NCBI GenBank assembly: GCA_016903695.1
Contig: JADQBB010000023.1
Coordinates: 1-64,000 of the forward strand
From: Chlorogloea purpurea SAG 13.99
GTDB lineage: Bacteria; Cyanobacteriota; Cyanobacteriia; Cyanobacteriales; Microcystaceae
Length of the DNA stretch: 64,000 nucleotides
Direction of reading: 5' to 3'
Shown here: positions 18,013-26,122 of the stretch, piece by piece
How positions within the stretch are numbered: position 1 is the first letter of the stretch
Layout of the letters: every line of letters begins with the position of its first letter
The notes under the pieces: generated by a model
Databases searched by the model: none
Told to the model about the DNA's origin: nothing
What the model saw: the letters and a program-made list of their open reading frames with translations, nothing else
Program-made: the position numbers and the translations under genes

Positions 18013-18255
18013 TTACCTCAATCCTTTTTCAAACATCACCGCATAACTCTTGATAAGGGTAGCCCTATCCAAGCCTTTGATTATACGTCTAGCGTTGATA
18101 TAATCGCTCATTTGACCCTTACTGGTATCCCCTAGGTAGTGTTTTAATGCCTTACCTGTAAACGTACCCATAACCGAACCATAAAACAAGATAGCCAGTG
18201 CAACTGGTTCTTTAAGTGTGTAGTTGGGGTATTCGGTCAAGTCTACATGCTCCAC
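18013..18255 (-). CDS. small element-encoded protein of unknown function
   Basis: An 80-residue frame starting at GTG. It has a hydrophobic middle (VALAILFYGSVMGTFTG) and a basic C-terminal half (NARRIIKGLDRATLIKS). The frame stays open about 14 codons upstream of the GTG to a stop, with no ATG there, so the exact start is uncertain. I do not recognise a family. It is the only sizeable frame besides the integrase in the mini element, and is divergent from the 32-residue gene. By position it could be an excisionase or a cargo protein. No DNA-binding motif is obvious. Confidence 0.45.
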   Translation of the reverse strand: MEHVDLTEYPNYTLKEPVALAILFYGSVMGTFTGKALKHYLGDTSKGQMSDYINARRIIKGLDRATLIKSYAVMFEKGLR

Positions 18256-18308
18256 AAAGAATTTACGAAGTATCTCCGTAAACTTCCTGTAAGCTTAAGG
18301 AAGTAACA

Positions 18309-18407
18309 GTGCAGGTTAGCCAGATAGAGTTTTACTCTAAGGGTCAAATGGATGATGACGGGAAAAAAATAACCCGTGATTGGGTGATTCACTTGAGGCC
18401 GAACTAA
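18309..18407 (+). CDS. 32-residue element-encoded small protein
   Basis: A short plus-strand frame with a GTG start five bases after AAGGAAG, an unusually good ribosome-binding site for this window. The encoded peptide is polar and ends KKITRDWVIHLRPN. It is followed directly by a hairpin terminator, so it has the look of a complete transcription unit. Its start faces the 80-residue gene across 53 bases that hold imperfect repeats of CTTCC. I do not recognise it. A regulatory peptide or small excision factor is possible. Confidence 0.45.
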   Translation: MQVSQIEFYSKGQMDDDGKKITRDWVIHLRPN

Positions 18408-18410
18408 AAA

Positions 18411-18452
18411 ATAAAAACCCCTAAGCCGTAGTTAAGCCTAGGGGATATTTTT
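18411..18452. terminator. bidirectional hairpin terminator between small gene and integrase
   Basis: Stem CCCCTA (18418-18423) pairs with TAGGGG (18439-18444). Two further GC pairs lie inside after one mismatch. An A-rich run precedes the stem and ATATTTTT follows it, so it can end transcription from both the plus-strand small gene and the minus-strand integrase. Confidence 0.65.
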
Positions 18453-18475
18453 AAGTTAAAAGTTTAAGTCAAAAA

Positions 18476-19864
18476 TTACCAATCATCTAACTGGTAAATC
18501 ATTTTGAGGATAGCCTTAACTTCTTTTTGGTTTATATCGAAACCATTGTTAGTTAGAGCCTGTTTAGCCATATCAAGGCTTAGTGGTTGCTTACTGTGGT
18601 TAGTAATCAGGTCAATGCTAGTCCGTATGTTGGAGCGTTTCTTATAGGTGTTCTCATTGACTGCAGTGGAGTGACCCAATAGCCTAGCTCTTATCTCTTG
18701 AGGGATACCGTACTTTTCTCCCAATTGGTTAGCTAGGTGACGGAATGCGTATTTATCCGTTATAGGCAATTTCCAACTAATCATCCTATTCGTAAACTGG
18801 TTATTAAACCCATTACATATTGAATCAGGTTTACTACCTTCCTTAGGCGTGTAGATAGGCAAGTTAGGCTCTTGTATCTTCAATCGCTCTATCAAGGCTC
18901 TATCCGTAACCATAGGTTTACAAACTCGTTTACCCGTTTTAATACGAATACCGAAGTATGTAAAGTCTCCTAAGTAAAGCAATAGCTCTTTATTATTGGG
19001 ACTGTTCAAAGCAGGGATAGTAACCCCATCTACAGTAAATGGACTAAACAAGTTTTGGGCGGCCGCTATTTCTGTAGGACGCAACCCGTAAAGGACGCAC
19101 ATAGAGGCTACCCAGACCCAGTTTACCCTAGACTCTATATCTCGTTTATTGGTCATACCATCTATGGCGGCTAATGTACGCTCATGCCATAGCAGGAAAG
19201 TATCAATGTCGATAGACTGTTTCTCCTTAAAGTCGGTTTGGTCATACTCTATACCATCTAGCTTCTCTAGTAGTGCTTCTTTGTTAGGACACAGACCGGC
19301 TACTCGTTTGAGTACGAAGTAGGCATTTTTAAAGCTTTTGCTTCCTTGTTTCCACGAGTAGAGGACTTTTTCTATATCCGTCCATTCCGGGTATTTATCC
19401 CAGTTAGTGAACCGATTAAAAATATCTGTATATGCTCTATTGAAGCTAGCTAAATCGCTAGCCTGTTCTCTAGAACGCTTAAGCTTAGTATTCTTATTCA
19501 CTCCTTTGAAATACTTGTCCTCAATCTGGGTGAATATCTCACGGTACGTCACTAGGTCATTCTTTACCTGATTTTTACCTAACACTTCTTTGTCGTACCA
19601 TTCCCAAAACTCAGAAGCTTTAGTAAATTTGCCCAGTGCCTCATGTATCTTGACTGCCTTGGCACTAGCTAGTATGATTCCCTCTTCAGTTAAACTTTCA
19701 CCAGTTGGTTTAGATGTGCGCTTATTGGTAGCAGGGTCAACGAATTGAAGTCTTAGGTATTTGCCGTACTCTACTTTAAGAGAAATACCTTTTGGTAGGG
19801 ATTTATTTTTAGACTGGACAAGCTCCAAAATCCTTTCGTAGCCTGTATATTTTCCTTCACTCAT
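18476..19864 (-). CDS. int: tyrosine recombinase (integrase) of the mini element
   Basis: A 462-residue phage-type integrase that would join the element to the tRNA-Gly 3' end. The N-terminal arm-binding region contains LKVEYGKYLRLQFVDP, followed by a helical core-binding segment. The catalytic domain has the first arginine in VLYGLRPTEIAAA, the second arginine box as YAFRHLANQL, and LLGHSTAVNENTYKKRS with histidine and the nucleophile tyrosine. The position equivalent to the usual histidine of HxxR appears altered (DKYAFRH), a variation seen in some integrase subfamilies. The gene begins 77 bases from the right attachment site. A further C-terminal extension of about 50 residues follows the tyrosine. 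Confidence 0.9.
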   Translation of the reverse strand: MSEGKYTGYERILELVQSKNKSLPKGISLKVEYGKYLRLQFVDPATNKRTSKPTGESLTEEGIILASAKAVKIHEALGKFTKASEFWEWYDKEVLGKNQVKNDLVTYREIFTQIEDKYFKGVNKNTKLKRSREQASDLASFNRAYTDIFNRFTNWDKYPEWTDIEKVLYSWKQGSKSFKNAYFVLKRVAGLCPNKEALLEKLDGIEYDQTDFKEKQSIDIDTFLLWHERTLAAIDGMTNKRDIESRVNWVWVASMCVLYGLRPTEIAAAQNLFSPFTVDGVTIPALNSPNNKELLLYLGDFTYFGIRIKTGKRVCKPMVTDRALIERLKIQEPNLPIYTPKEGSKPDSICNGFNNQFTNRMISWKLPITDKYAFRHLANQLGEKYGIPQEIRARLLGHSTAVNENTYKKRSNIRTSIDLITNHSKQPLSLDMAKQALTNNGFDINQKEVKAILKMIYQLDDW

Positions 19865-19940
19865 TTTTCACTCAGTTAGTTTTTATAGGACTAAGAGCAA
19901 AAAGTGATTTAACGAGAAATCAAGGTTCTGGGTTAAGTCG

Positions 19941-19975
19941 GGAGTTCGATTCTCCTCACCCGCTTTTGATTAATA
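19941..19975 (+). repeat. right attachment site, 35-bp direct repeat copy 2
   Basis: Exact copy of 17734-17768: the 3' end of tRNA-Gly from the T arm plus gattaata. Here it is not preceded by the rest of a tRNA, so it marks the displaced original 3' end at the far edge of the element. Confidence 0.9.
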
Positions 19976-20386
19976 AGCTCTTGGGGTCTATTTTATAAGG
20001 CTTTCGGGTATCAATTTAAATATTGTGATCCTCCTCGCTGTTACTGATCTGTTACTGCTTATTACGCTTTCTGGATCGTCGCCACCCCGTTAATTATCGT
20101 ACATCTACTATTCCTATGCAGTACGACCGCATTAGGCGGTAGAGAATCTTTATCTGGTCGATTACTTTCTGTTGCATCTGGTGGTTGCGCCAAGAGATGG
20201 TTATCAGCGCCAAGGACTACCTACACGCCGACGCTGTGGCTCACGACAGAACACACATTGATATATCCGTGGATGTCAGGGGGGTAAAGTCAAAGGCTCC
20301 GAGCTCGATGTCGGCTTGAATCGCTCTAAGCTTCCTTTCGTTAATACTTCTATTATCTACGCTCGTCATTCATTTTATTGACAAAA
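19976..20386. other. gene-poor flank right of the mini element
   Basis: These 410 bases hold no complete gene. Apart from the minus-strand integrase-like relic at 20241-20369, I see only short interrupted frames. The composition and broken frames suggest a graveyard of earlier insertions at this tRNA locus. Confidence 0.4.
20241..20369 (-). pseudogene. relic of a second integrase (N-terminal piece)
   Basis: A 42-residue minus-strand frame whose segment RKLRAIQADIELGAFDFT resembles the N-terminal arm-binding region of cyanobacterial tyrosine recombinases, which commonly contain an IxxDIxxGxFDxT pattern. It stops soon after the match and no catalytic domain follows, so if the similarity is real this is a decayed copy. 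It is not part of the intact integrase at 18476-19864. The assignment rests on a short motif recognised by eye. Confidence 0.35.
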
Positions 20387-21793
20387 CTACTTATTATTGT
20401 TTTTGATAAATCTGATTGTCAAGTCAGCGGATTTTGGTGATACAAGAGAGTTAGACTTAAAATATTCACGAAAATATTGAGTATATAATTCGCAACTGGG
20501 GCTGGCTAAATTACCTTGATATTCGATTAAACCCAAACTTTGTAATTTAAACAGGTTAACAACTTCTAGTTCTACTTGGCTTTCTGAGCTAACTACTTTT
20601 CCTAGAGACTCTATTAAACCTGGATCGCTATTTTGTAACTTCATTAATTGCCTTTGTAAATGGTCTTTATAAATATTATTATCGGCAGTAGCGGGCGTTA
20701 AAAGAATTTGTTCTAAAGTTTGCTCACTTTGACTGATGTGATAGAGTGCTTGACGGATAAGAAAAGGATTGCCGCCCACATAAGATATTAATAGTTTTGC
20801 TTGAACTAATGACCAGTCTAAACAATATCTGTTGGCTAATTCCTGTACTTGTTCTGAGGTTAATGGAGGTAACTCGATCGGTAATCCCACATTAAAAGGA
20901 GATTGATTAAGACTCAAGGGAACATAAACTTCTGTGGAATGAATGATCACGAGACGTAACTTCTGCCACAGCGGTCTATTTTTTGCTTCTTCGTGCCAGG
21001 CTCGTAACAGCCCGAAAAAATCATCGGCTAAATCGGGATACTGGAATAATCTATCTATATCATCTAACCCAATAACAATTGGTTCGGTAGTATTAGCTAG
21101 TAAATAATGTTCAAAATAAAACTTACAACTCATTTTACTACCGATCAGATCATCCCAATAATCCGTTACTTTATTGGGTAAACCTATAGCCAAACTCACA
21201 TTAGCACAAAACCACTGCAGAAACTTATCTAAATTACCGAGTAGTTTATATTCGGCTAACTGTAAAGTTAAATAAACCGTATGATAATTTTGCTTAGTAG
21301 ATTGTTCTAAGATTTTCATTAATAAAGATGTTTTTCCCATTCTTTTCGGCGCTTTTATTCTGATTAATGCTCCTGATTGAGCCACAGCTTTATAGCAATT
21401 AATTTCGATTGGAGCCCGTTCTAAATAATAAAAAGAACCGAGGGGAACTTGTCCTTCGGGTAACTCACTTTCTGAGGTAAACTCCCGATAAAAGTCAACT
21501 TTATCGATCAAAAGTTCGTCGGATTCAGGATAGTAATAATCTTCCTTCTCCAAGAGCAAGCTAAAAGCGGTGAAACAAGTTTTTAAAGTTTGTTTATCCA
21601 CTCCGAACTCGCAAGCGAAAACCTTCATTAAAGTATCAACCGCTAATTGAGTTTTCTCACTGAGAGTCTCCAACGTGAATCTCTGACCTCGATTGTCTCT
21701 ATATTCGGCGGTTTGCTTAGCTTTTTGGAGTTTTTCTAAGCCTCTCAAGGTTAAAATAACCCCACGTCTACGGCGCTTGAGCTGCTTTTCCAT
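20387..21793 (-). CDS. AAA-like (AAA_35) NTPase with N-terminal cyanobacterial domain
   Basis: A 468-residue protein. Residues 1-95 form a cyanobacterial N-terminal domain (RRRRGVILTLRGLEKLQKAK, later LAVDTLMKVFACEFGVDKQT), probably helical and often fused to different effector domains. The rest is an AAA-like NTPase of the AAA_35 type, with Walker A APKRMGKTSL, Walker B IVIGLDDIDRLF, then a sensor and a winged-helix-like tail. Such NTPases are thought to act in signalling or conflict systems. Here no effector domain follows. A perfect 20-bp palindrome lies 69 bases upstream. The gene is next to the tRNA-Gly integration hotspot. Confidence 0.8.
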   Translation of the reverse strand: MEKQLKRRRRGVILTLRGLEKLQKAKQTAEYRDNRGQRFTLETLSEKTQLAVDTLMKVFACEFGVDKQTLKTCFTAFSLLLEKEDYYYPESDELLIDKVDFYREFTSESELPEGQVPLGSFYYLERAPIEINCYKAVAQSGALIRIKAPKRMGKTSLLMKILEQSTKQNYHTVYLTLQLAEYKLLGNLDKFLQWFCANVSLAIGLPNKVTDYWDDLIGSKMSCKFYFEHYLLANTTEPIVIGLDDIDRLFQYPDLADDFFGLLRAWHEEAKNRPLWQKLRLVIIHSTEVYVPLSLNQSPFNVGLPIELPPLTSEQVQELANRYCLDWSLVQAKLLISYVGGNPFLIRQALYHISQSEQTLEQILLTPATADNNIYKDHLQRQLMKLQNSDPGLIESLGKVVSSESQVELEVVNLFKLQSLGLIEYQGNLASPSCELYTQYFREYFKSNSLVSPKSADLTIRFIKNNNK

Positions 21794-21861
21794 AATTACC
21801 GGTACTCCACTTTCTTTAAAATTGCTTCAGGTAATTTTCAATAATCACTGCATTGTCTGGT

Positions 21862-21881
21862 AGTGAGAACCGGTTCTCACT
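21862..21881. promoter_or_regulatory. perfect 20-bp palindrome, operator-like
   Basis: AGTGAGAACCGGTTCTCACT reads the same on both strands with no spacer. It lies 69 bases upstream of the AAA-like gene at 21793 in a 290-base gap. Symmetric sites of this kind are typical of dimeric repressors. No regulator gene is adjacent, so the binder is unknown. Confidence 0.55.
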
Positions 21882-22083
21882 GCTATATCCACAGCTAATC
21901 ACCGATAAAATTTTTGGTTATTACAATTTTGCTTTAAAAAACGCTTTCTTGTATTTCATTAATAGGAATATATTATGTCATAAAATATTCCGGGGAGGTA
22001 GGAATCGTTCCCCGTTCTACTGGCAAAAAACTGATCAAAACCTTGGATTCTGACCCTAATGTCACTAAAAACTTTTGTAAAGA

Positions 22084-23199
22084 TTATGGCACGTACCAGA
22101 TATTTTCTAAATGTTGGGCTATATTGACCAATTCAGCCCGATCGTTAGTGTCCGTCAACACTGTAACGTGTCCTAACTTGCGACCGGGACGGGCTTGATT
22201 TTTGCCGTACCAGTGGACATGAGCGTGAGGTACGGCTTTCAATCGTTCTCTAGCTTTTAGATAGTCATCGGTTTTACTCTCGTACCCCAATAAATTCACC
22301 ATCACAGCCCCTGGACACTTTAATGCAGGTGAACCGAGGGGTAAATCGGTGACAGCCTGTAATTGCAGGGCGAATTGAGAGGTGGCGCAGGCATCGAGGG
22401 TGTAGTGTCCAGAATTGTGAGTGCGGGGTGCTATTTCATTCACCAGTACCCGTCCCTCGACGGTCAAGAAAAATTCGATACCGAAAACCCCTATCACTTC
22501 TAAACTCGTCAATATTTGACGAGCTATCTCATGGATTTGAGCTTCTATATCGGGCTTCAGGGAAGCGGGGGCGATGACCCAGTGGCACACTTGGTCTTTT
22601 TGATGGGTTTCCACCACGGGATAAATGACGATCTCTCCCGCCCCATTCCTAGCGGCGATAACCGCTAACTCTCGATCGTATTGCACGTATTCTTCTACCA
22701 GGTGAGAAACGGATGATAGGGGAGGTAGATCCGAAAGCCCTGTTATATCCTTGACTATATAAGTACCTTGACCATCATAACCGTGACGGCGGGCCTTAAT
22801 TACCAGAGGAAAAGAAGTTAATTGGGAGCGATCATACAAACTAAATTCCGGTACGGGAAGCCCTAAAGCTCGTAGCATAGATCTTTGATCGTACTTATCT
22901 AGCAGTAACCCTAAACAATTAAGAGAAGGAGAAAACACAAAACCTTGTTTCGCTAAAGGAGAGAGCGCGTCCAGATTGACAAATTCATTCTCGAAAGTGA
23001 TCACGTCGCAAAGTTGAGCCAATTCTGCCGTAACCCTAGGGTCATCGTGTTCTCCCAAGACGATCTCGGTGGCTAATAAAGCTGCGGGATCGTCGGCGCG
23101 CGGTGTTTGTACGATCAACTCTATACCTAAACCATTGGCCTCGATCGCCATCATCTGGGCCAATTGCCCACCCCCAATTACTCCAACCCGTTTCCACAT
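22084..23199 (-). CDS. purK: N5-carboxyaminoimidazole ribonucleotide synthase PurK
   Basis: A 371-residue ATP-grasp enzyme of purine synthesis. It carboxylates aminoimidazole ribonucleotide using ATP and bicarbonate, after which PurE rearranges the product. The N-terminus has VGVIGGGQLAQMMAIEA. The ATP-grasp core shows KARRHGYDGQGTYIV and the family block NEIAPRTHNSGHYT near residue 265, followed by the C-terminal GHVTVLTD. Length is normal. Its start lies two bases after the stop of the pentapeptide-repeat gene, so the two are likely one transcript. Confidence 0.95.
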   Translation of the reverse strand: MWKRVGVIGGGQLAQMMAIEANGLGIELIVQTPRADDPAALLATEIVLGEHDDPRVTAELAQLCDVITFENEFVNLDALSPLAKQGFVFSPSLNCLGLLLDKYDQRSMLRALGLPVPEFSLYDRSQLTSFPLVIKARRHGYDGQGTYIVKDITGLSDLPPLSSVSHLVEEYVQYDRELAVIAARNGAGEIVIYPVVETHQKDQVCHWVIAPASLKPDIEAQIHEIARQILTSLEVIGVFGIEFFLTVEGRVLVNEIAPRTHNSGHYTLDACATSQFALQLQAVTDLPLGSPALKCPGAVMVNLLGYESKTDDYLKARERLKAVPHAHVHWYGKNQARPGRKLGHVTVLTDTNDRAELVNIAQHLENIWYVP

Positions 23200-23201
23200 A
23201 A

Positions 23202-23702
23202 TTAATCACATCCTAATGATTCGCGGGTAGAGACTCCCGTTTTTGAATTCACGCCGCTGGCAGTAGCACAGAGATTTTTAATTTGTTGACCGTCTAATAC
23301 TGCCAAGCTGAAATCAGTTCCCGTTACATTAGCGTTTTTAAAACTAGTGCGTAGCATGATCACTTCAGCGAAGATAGCGTCGCTTAAATCGGCATTTTCA
23401 AAGCTACTGAGATAAGCCAAGCCGTTAGTCAGATCAGCCCCGTGGAAATTAACCCTCGTCAGGGCGGAACCGTTGAAAACCGCACCTCTGAGATCGGCAT
23501 CGGTGAAATTGGCCTCGCTGAGATTAACGTTAGTAAATTGGGCCGTTTGTAGATTTTGCCCCGAAAAATCTTTGCCGATGAGAGAGGCGTTTTCATAACT
23601 GGCACTAGCTCCCGTCACCGAGGAAGAACTGGCAGCATGAACGGGCGATGATGACAATAATAATAGTATGAATACCGCGGCGATCGTCAGAAGCTTTTTC
23701 AT
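23202..23702 (-). CDS. exported pentapeptide-repeat protein
   Basis: A 166-residue protein with a signal peptide (residues 1-23, ending VHAAS) and about 18 pentapeptide repeats of the A(D/N)LxX type, for example [16 protein letters not shown] and ADLTNGL. These fold into a right-handed quadrilateral helix. Exported or lumenal versions are common in cyanobacteria, and their roles are mostly unknown. Two cysteines lie near the C-terminus. It is upstream of purK in the same direction. Confidence 0.85.
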   Translation of the reverse strand: MKKLLTIAAVFILLLLSSSPVHAASSSSVTGASASYENASLIGKDFSGQNLQTAQFTNVNLSEANFTDADLRGAVFNGSALTRVNFHGADLTNGLAYLSSFENADLSDAIFAEVIMLRTSFKNANVTGTDFSLAVLDGQQIKNLCATASGVNSKTGVSTRESLGCD

Positions 23703-23748
23703 CTTGTAGTTTAGTTAACTAGGCATTTTAGATCTTAAGATATATTGG

Positions 23749-24960
23749 CTATCCTGGCTGTTGCCAATATTTATAGGCGGCGTAGGCGAGGGTTACTACC
23801 CCGGTGACGATCGCTGATTCATTAACTTTAAATTCGGGATGGTGTAAAGGGGGATTGAATCCATCATCATAACCCACGCCGAGGCGGAACATACTACCGG
23901 GGGCGTGTTGTAGATAGAGAGAAAAGTCTTCCGCCCCTAAAGAAGGTTCCGTGAGTATCTGTACCTTATCATTGCCCCAAGCTTCCCTACTGGCTTCTTC
24001 GAGGATCTGGGTTAATTTCGGATCGTTCTGTACCGAAGGCACACCCCGACGGTAGTTAACCTCGCATTTTGCCCCGTAGGTGTGGCAAACGTTGGTAACG
24101 AGATTTTCAATCCACTGGGGGAGATTAGCGTGGGTTTCCGGGTGGAGAGAGCGCACCGTACCCGACATTCTCACTTGATCGGCGATCACGTTGGGAGCGC
24201 GCCCGCCGCTGATCTGTCCTATCGTGAGGACGATCGGCCGGAGGGGGTTCTGGGTGCGGCTGATAGCCTGTTGTAGGGTCGTCACCACCTGAGAAGCTAT
24301 CCAGATCGCGTCGATCGCTTCATGGGGGCGCGCCCCGTGCCCCGATTCACCTTGGATGAAGATTTCCAGATCATCGGCGGCCGCCGTCAGTGCGCCGTAG
24401 CGGATACCCACACAACTAGCTGGAATAGAAGGAAAAACATGAACGCCGAATACGGCACTCACATCTCGCATCACCCCGTCTTGTACCATCCAACTCGCCC
24501 CCTGGGCGATCTCTTCAGCGGGTTGAAATAGGAAGCGCACTTTTCCAGGCAGAGGTTGGGAAAGACGTGATAGCACCATGGCCGCCCCTAAACCTAATGT
24601 GGTATGAACATCGTGTCCGCAGGCGTGCATCACTCCAGGCTTACGGGAAGAAAAATCGAGATTGGTGCGCTCTTGGATCGGTAGCGCATCCATATCGGTG
24701 CGTAGAGCTAGGATTCTTTTATCTTCACCGCTGCCTGGAAGATGGCCGATAACGCCGGTTTTGCCGATCGCTTCTTGTACTGACAAACCGCAGGAAGACA
24801 AAACACCGGCCACGTAAGCTGCCGTTTGATACTCCTGACCGCTCAGTTCAGGATTAGCGTGAATATGACGACGAATTTCGATTAATCTGGGGCTGAGAGT
24901 TTCAGCGAGGTCTTTAATTTCCGAAAGCATTATGTGACCGACAGACTTCAATCGCTCCAT
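23749..24960 (-). CDS. M20 family amidohydrolase
   Basis: A 403-residue zinc peptidase-like amidohydrolase (M20D, the group that includes N-acyl-amino-acid, hippurate and IAA-amino-acid hydrolases). It shows RRHIHANPELSGQE, the metal-binding TDMDALP and MHACGHDVHTT, the catalytic glutamate in LFQPAEEIAQGA, and the late SLGAEDFSLYLQ. It probably releases an amino acid from an N-acyl conjugate in the cytoplasm. An internal ATG at 24930 (MLSEIKDL) is an alternative start. The gene is divergent from cysK with 62 bases between starts. Confidence 0.88.
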   Translation of the reverse strand: MERLKSVGHIMLSEIKDLAETLSPRLIEIRRHIHANPELSGQEYQTAAYVAGVLSSCGLSVQEAIGKTGVIGHLPGSGEDKRILALRTDMDALPIQERTNLDFSSRKPGVMHACGHDVHTTLGLGAAMVLSRLSQPLPGKVRFLFQPAEEIAQGASWMVQDGVMRDVSAVFGVHVFPSIPASCVGIRYGALTAAADDLEIFIQGESGHGARPHEAIDAIWIASQVVTTLQQAISRTQNPLRPIVLTIGQISGGRAPNVIADQVRMSGTVRSLHPETHANLPQWIENLVTNVCHTYGAKCEVNYRRGVPSVQNDPKLTQILEEASREAWGNDKVQILTEPSLGAEDFSLYLQHAPGSMFRLGVGYDDGFNPPLHHPEFKVNESAIVTGVVTLAYAAYKYWQQPG

Positions 24961-25022
24961 TATAACTTTTCTCAGATTCCCAGAACCTCTAAACTATTTA
25001 TTATTGCAATTAAAATGAAGAT

Positions 25023-25991
25023 ATGGATATTAAAAACGGCTTTGTCAGCGCCGTAGGTAACACTCCCCTGATCCGCTTGAACAGTTTCAGTGACGAAACC
25101 GGCTGTGAAATTTTAGGTAAGGCGGAATTTCTCAACCCCGGCGGTTCCGTCAAAGACCGCGCCGCTTTATATATTATCGAAGATGCGGAGGCGAAGGGGT
25201 TACTCAAACCAGGTGGGACAGTAGTAGAAGGTACTGCCGGGAATACGGGTATCGGTCTGGCTCATATTTGCAATGCCAAAGGTTATAAGTGTTTGATCAT
25301 CATTCCTGATACTCAATCTCAGGAAAAAATTGACCTATTGAGAACCTTGGGTGCCGAAGTGCGGACAGTTCCTGCGCTTCCTTACCGTGACCCCAATAAC
25401 TATGTAAAATTATCGGGACGGATCGCGTCAGAATTGGATAATGCTATCTGGGCTAATCAATTTGATAATCTCGCCAATCGTCTCGCTCACTACGAAACCA
25501 CCGCAGCGGAAATATGGGAACAAACCGACGGGAAAATCGATGGCTGGGTGGCCGCAACCGGTACGGGAGGAACTTATGCCGGGGTGGCTTTATTTCTTAA
25601 AGAGAAAAATCCCGATATTAAATGTGTGGTGGCTGACCCGATGGGTAGCGGCTTATATAGTTATGTGAAAACCGGAGAGATTACTATTAGTGGTACTTCT
25701 ATCACTGAGGGTATAGGCAACAGCCGGATCACCGCTAATATGGAAGGTGTACCGATCGATGATGCGATTTTAATCGACGATCCTACCGCCATTAAGGTAG
25801 TGTATCAGCTTCTCAATCAGGACGGTCTCTTCATGGGTGGTTCCGTGGGTATTAACGTGGCCGCAGCAGTGGAATTGGCTAAACAATTAGGGCCGGGTCA
25901 TACGATCGTTACCGTACTTTGTGACGGGGGGGCCCGTTATCAATCCCGTCTTTATAATCCTCAATGGTTAGAGTCGAAAGGTTTGGCGTAG
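25023..25991 (+). CDS. cysK: cysteine synthase A (O-acetylserine sulfhydrylase)
   Basis: A 322-residue pyridoxal-phosphate enzyme that makes cysteine from O-acetylserine and sulfide. The PLP lysine is in NPGGSVKDRAAL, the substrate loop is EGTAGNTGIGLA, and the phosphate-binding glycine loop is ATGTGGTYAG. The late segment FMGGSVGIN closes the active site. The family also contains CysM and cystathionine beta-synthase, but the lack of extra domains favours CysK. It is divergent from the M20 hydrolase. Confidence 0.85.
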   Translation: MDIKNGFVSAVGNTPLIRLNSFSDETGCEILGKAEFLNPGGSVKDRAALYIIEDAEAKGLLKPGGTVVEGTAGNTGIGLAHICNAKGYKCLIIIPDTQSQEKIDLLRTLGAEVRTVPALPYRDPNNYVKLSGRIASELDNAIWANQFDNLANRLAHYETTAAEIWEQTDGKIDGWVAATGTGGTYAGVALFLKEKNPDIKCVVADPMGSGLYSYVKTGEITISGTSITEGIGNSRITANMEGVPIDDAILIDDPTAIKVVYQLLNQDGLFMGGSVGINVAAAVELAKQLGPGHTIVTVLCDGGARYQSRLYNPQWLESKGLA

Positions 25992-26122
25992 AACATTATG
26001 GCTGGTCATACTTATTGTGGTTGCTCGATACTTTAGAATTAGTAGACGATGTGCAAAATGTTACTGGGAATTTTGAAATGACTGCTCACCACCGAATCTT
26101 GTTATGGGCTGGTTTTCGGTGA
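25964..26122 (+). CDS. possible 52-residue small protein between cysK and panC/cmk
   Basis: A frame starting inside the end of cysK and running through the gap into the 3' end of the convergent panC/cmk gene. The deduced peptide is tryptophan-rich in the middle (HYGWSYLLWLLDTLEL) with an acidic stretch after it (VDDVQNV). It has no clear ribosome-binding site and it overlaps coding sequence on both sides, so a chance frame is at least as likely. The coding-like composition of the 110-base gap is the reason for listing it. Confidence 0.2.
   Translation: MVRVERFGVEHYGWSYLLWLLDTLELVDDVQNVTGNFEMTAHHRILLWAGFR

Larger units (their letters stand above)
17734..19975. mobile_element. mini integrative element in tRNA-Gly
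   Basis: The segment is bounded by a perfect 35-bp direct repeat made of the tRNA-Gly 3' end plus the following TTTTGATTAATA, with copies offset by 2207 bases. Between the copies are a 462-residue tyrosine recombinase reading away from the right attachment site, an 80-residue minus-strand frame, a 32-residue plus-strand frame with a good ribosome-binding site, a hairpin terminator and a 22-bp inverted repeat. I see no HIP1 octamer and no CGATCG within it, although both are common in flanking core genes. No capsid, replication or transfer gene is present. It is therefore a satellite-like or reduced element. Confidence 0.85.

Noticed and set aside
21853-22053. 66-residue plus-strand frame upstream of the AAA-like gene.
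   Set aside because: It starts inside the palindrome and lacks a ribosome-binding site. The symmetric site explains the region better.
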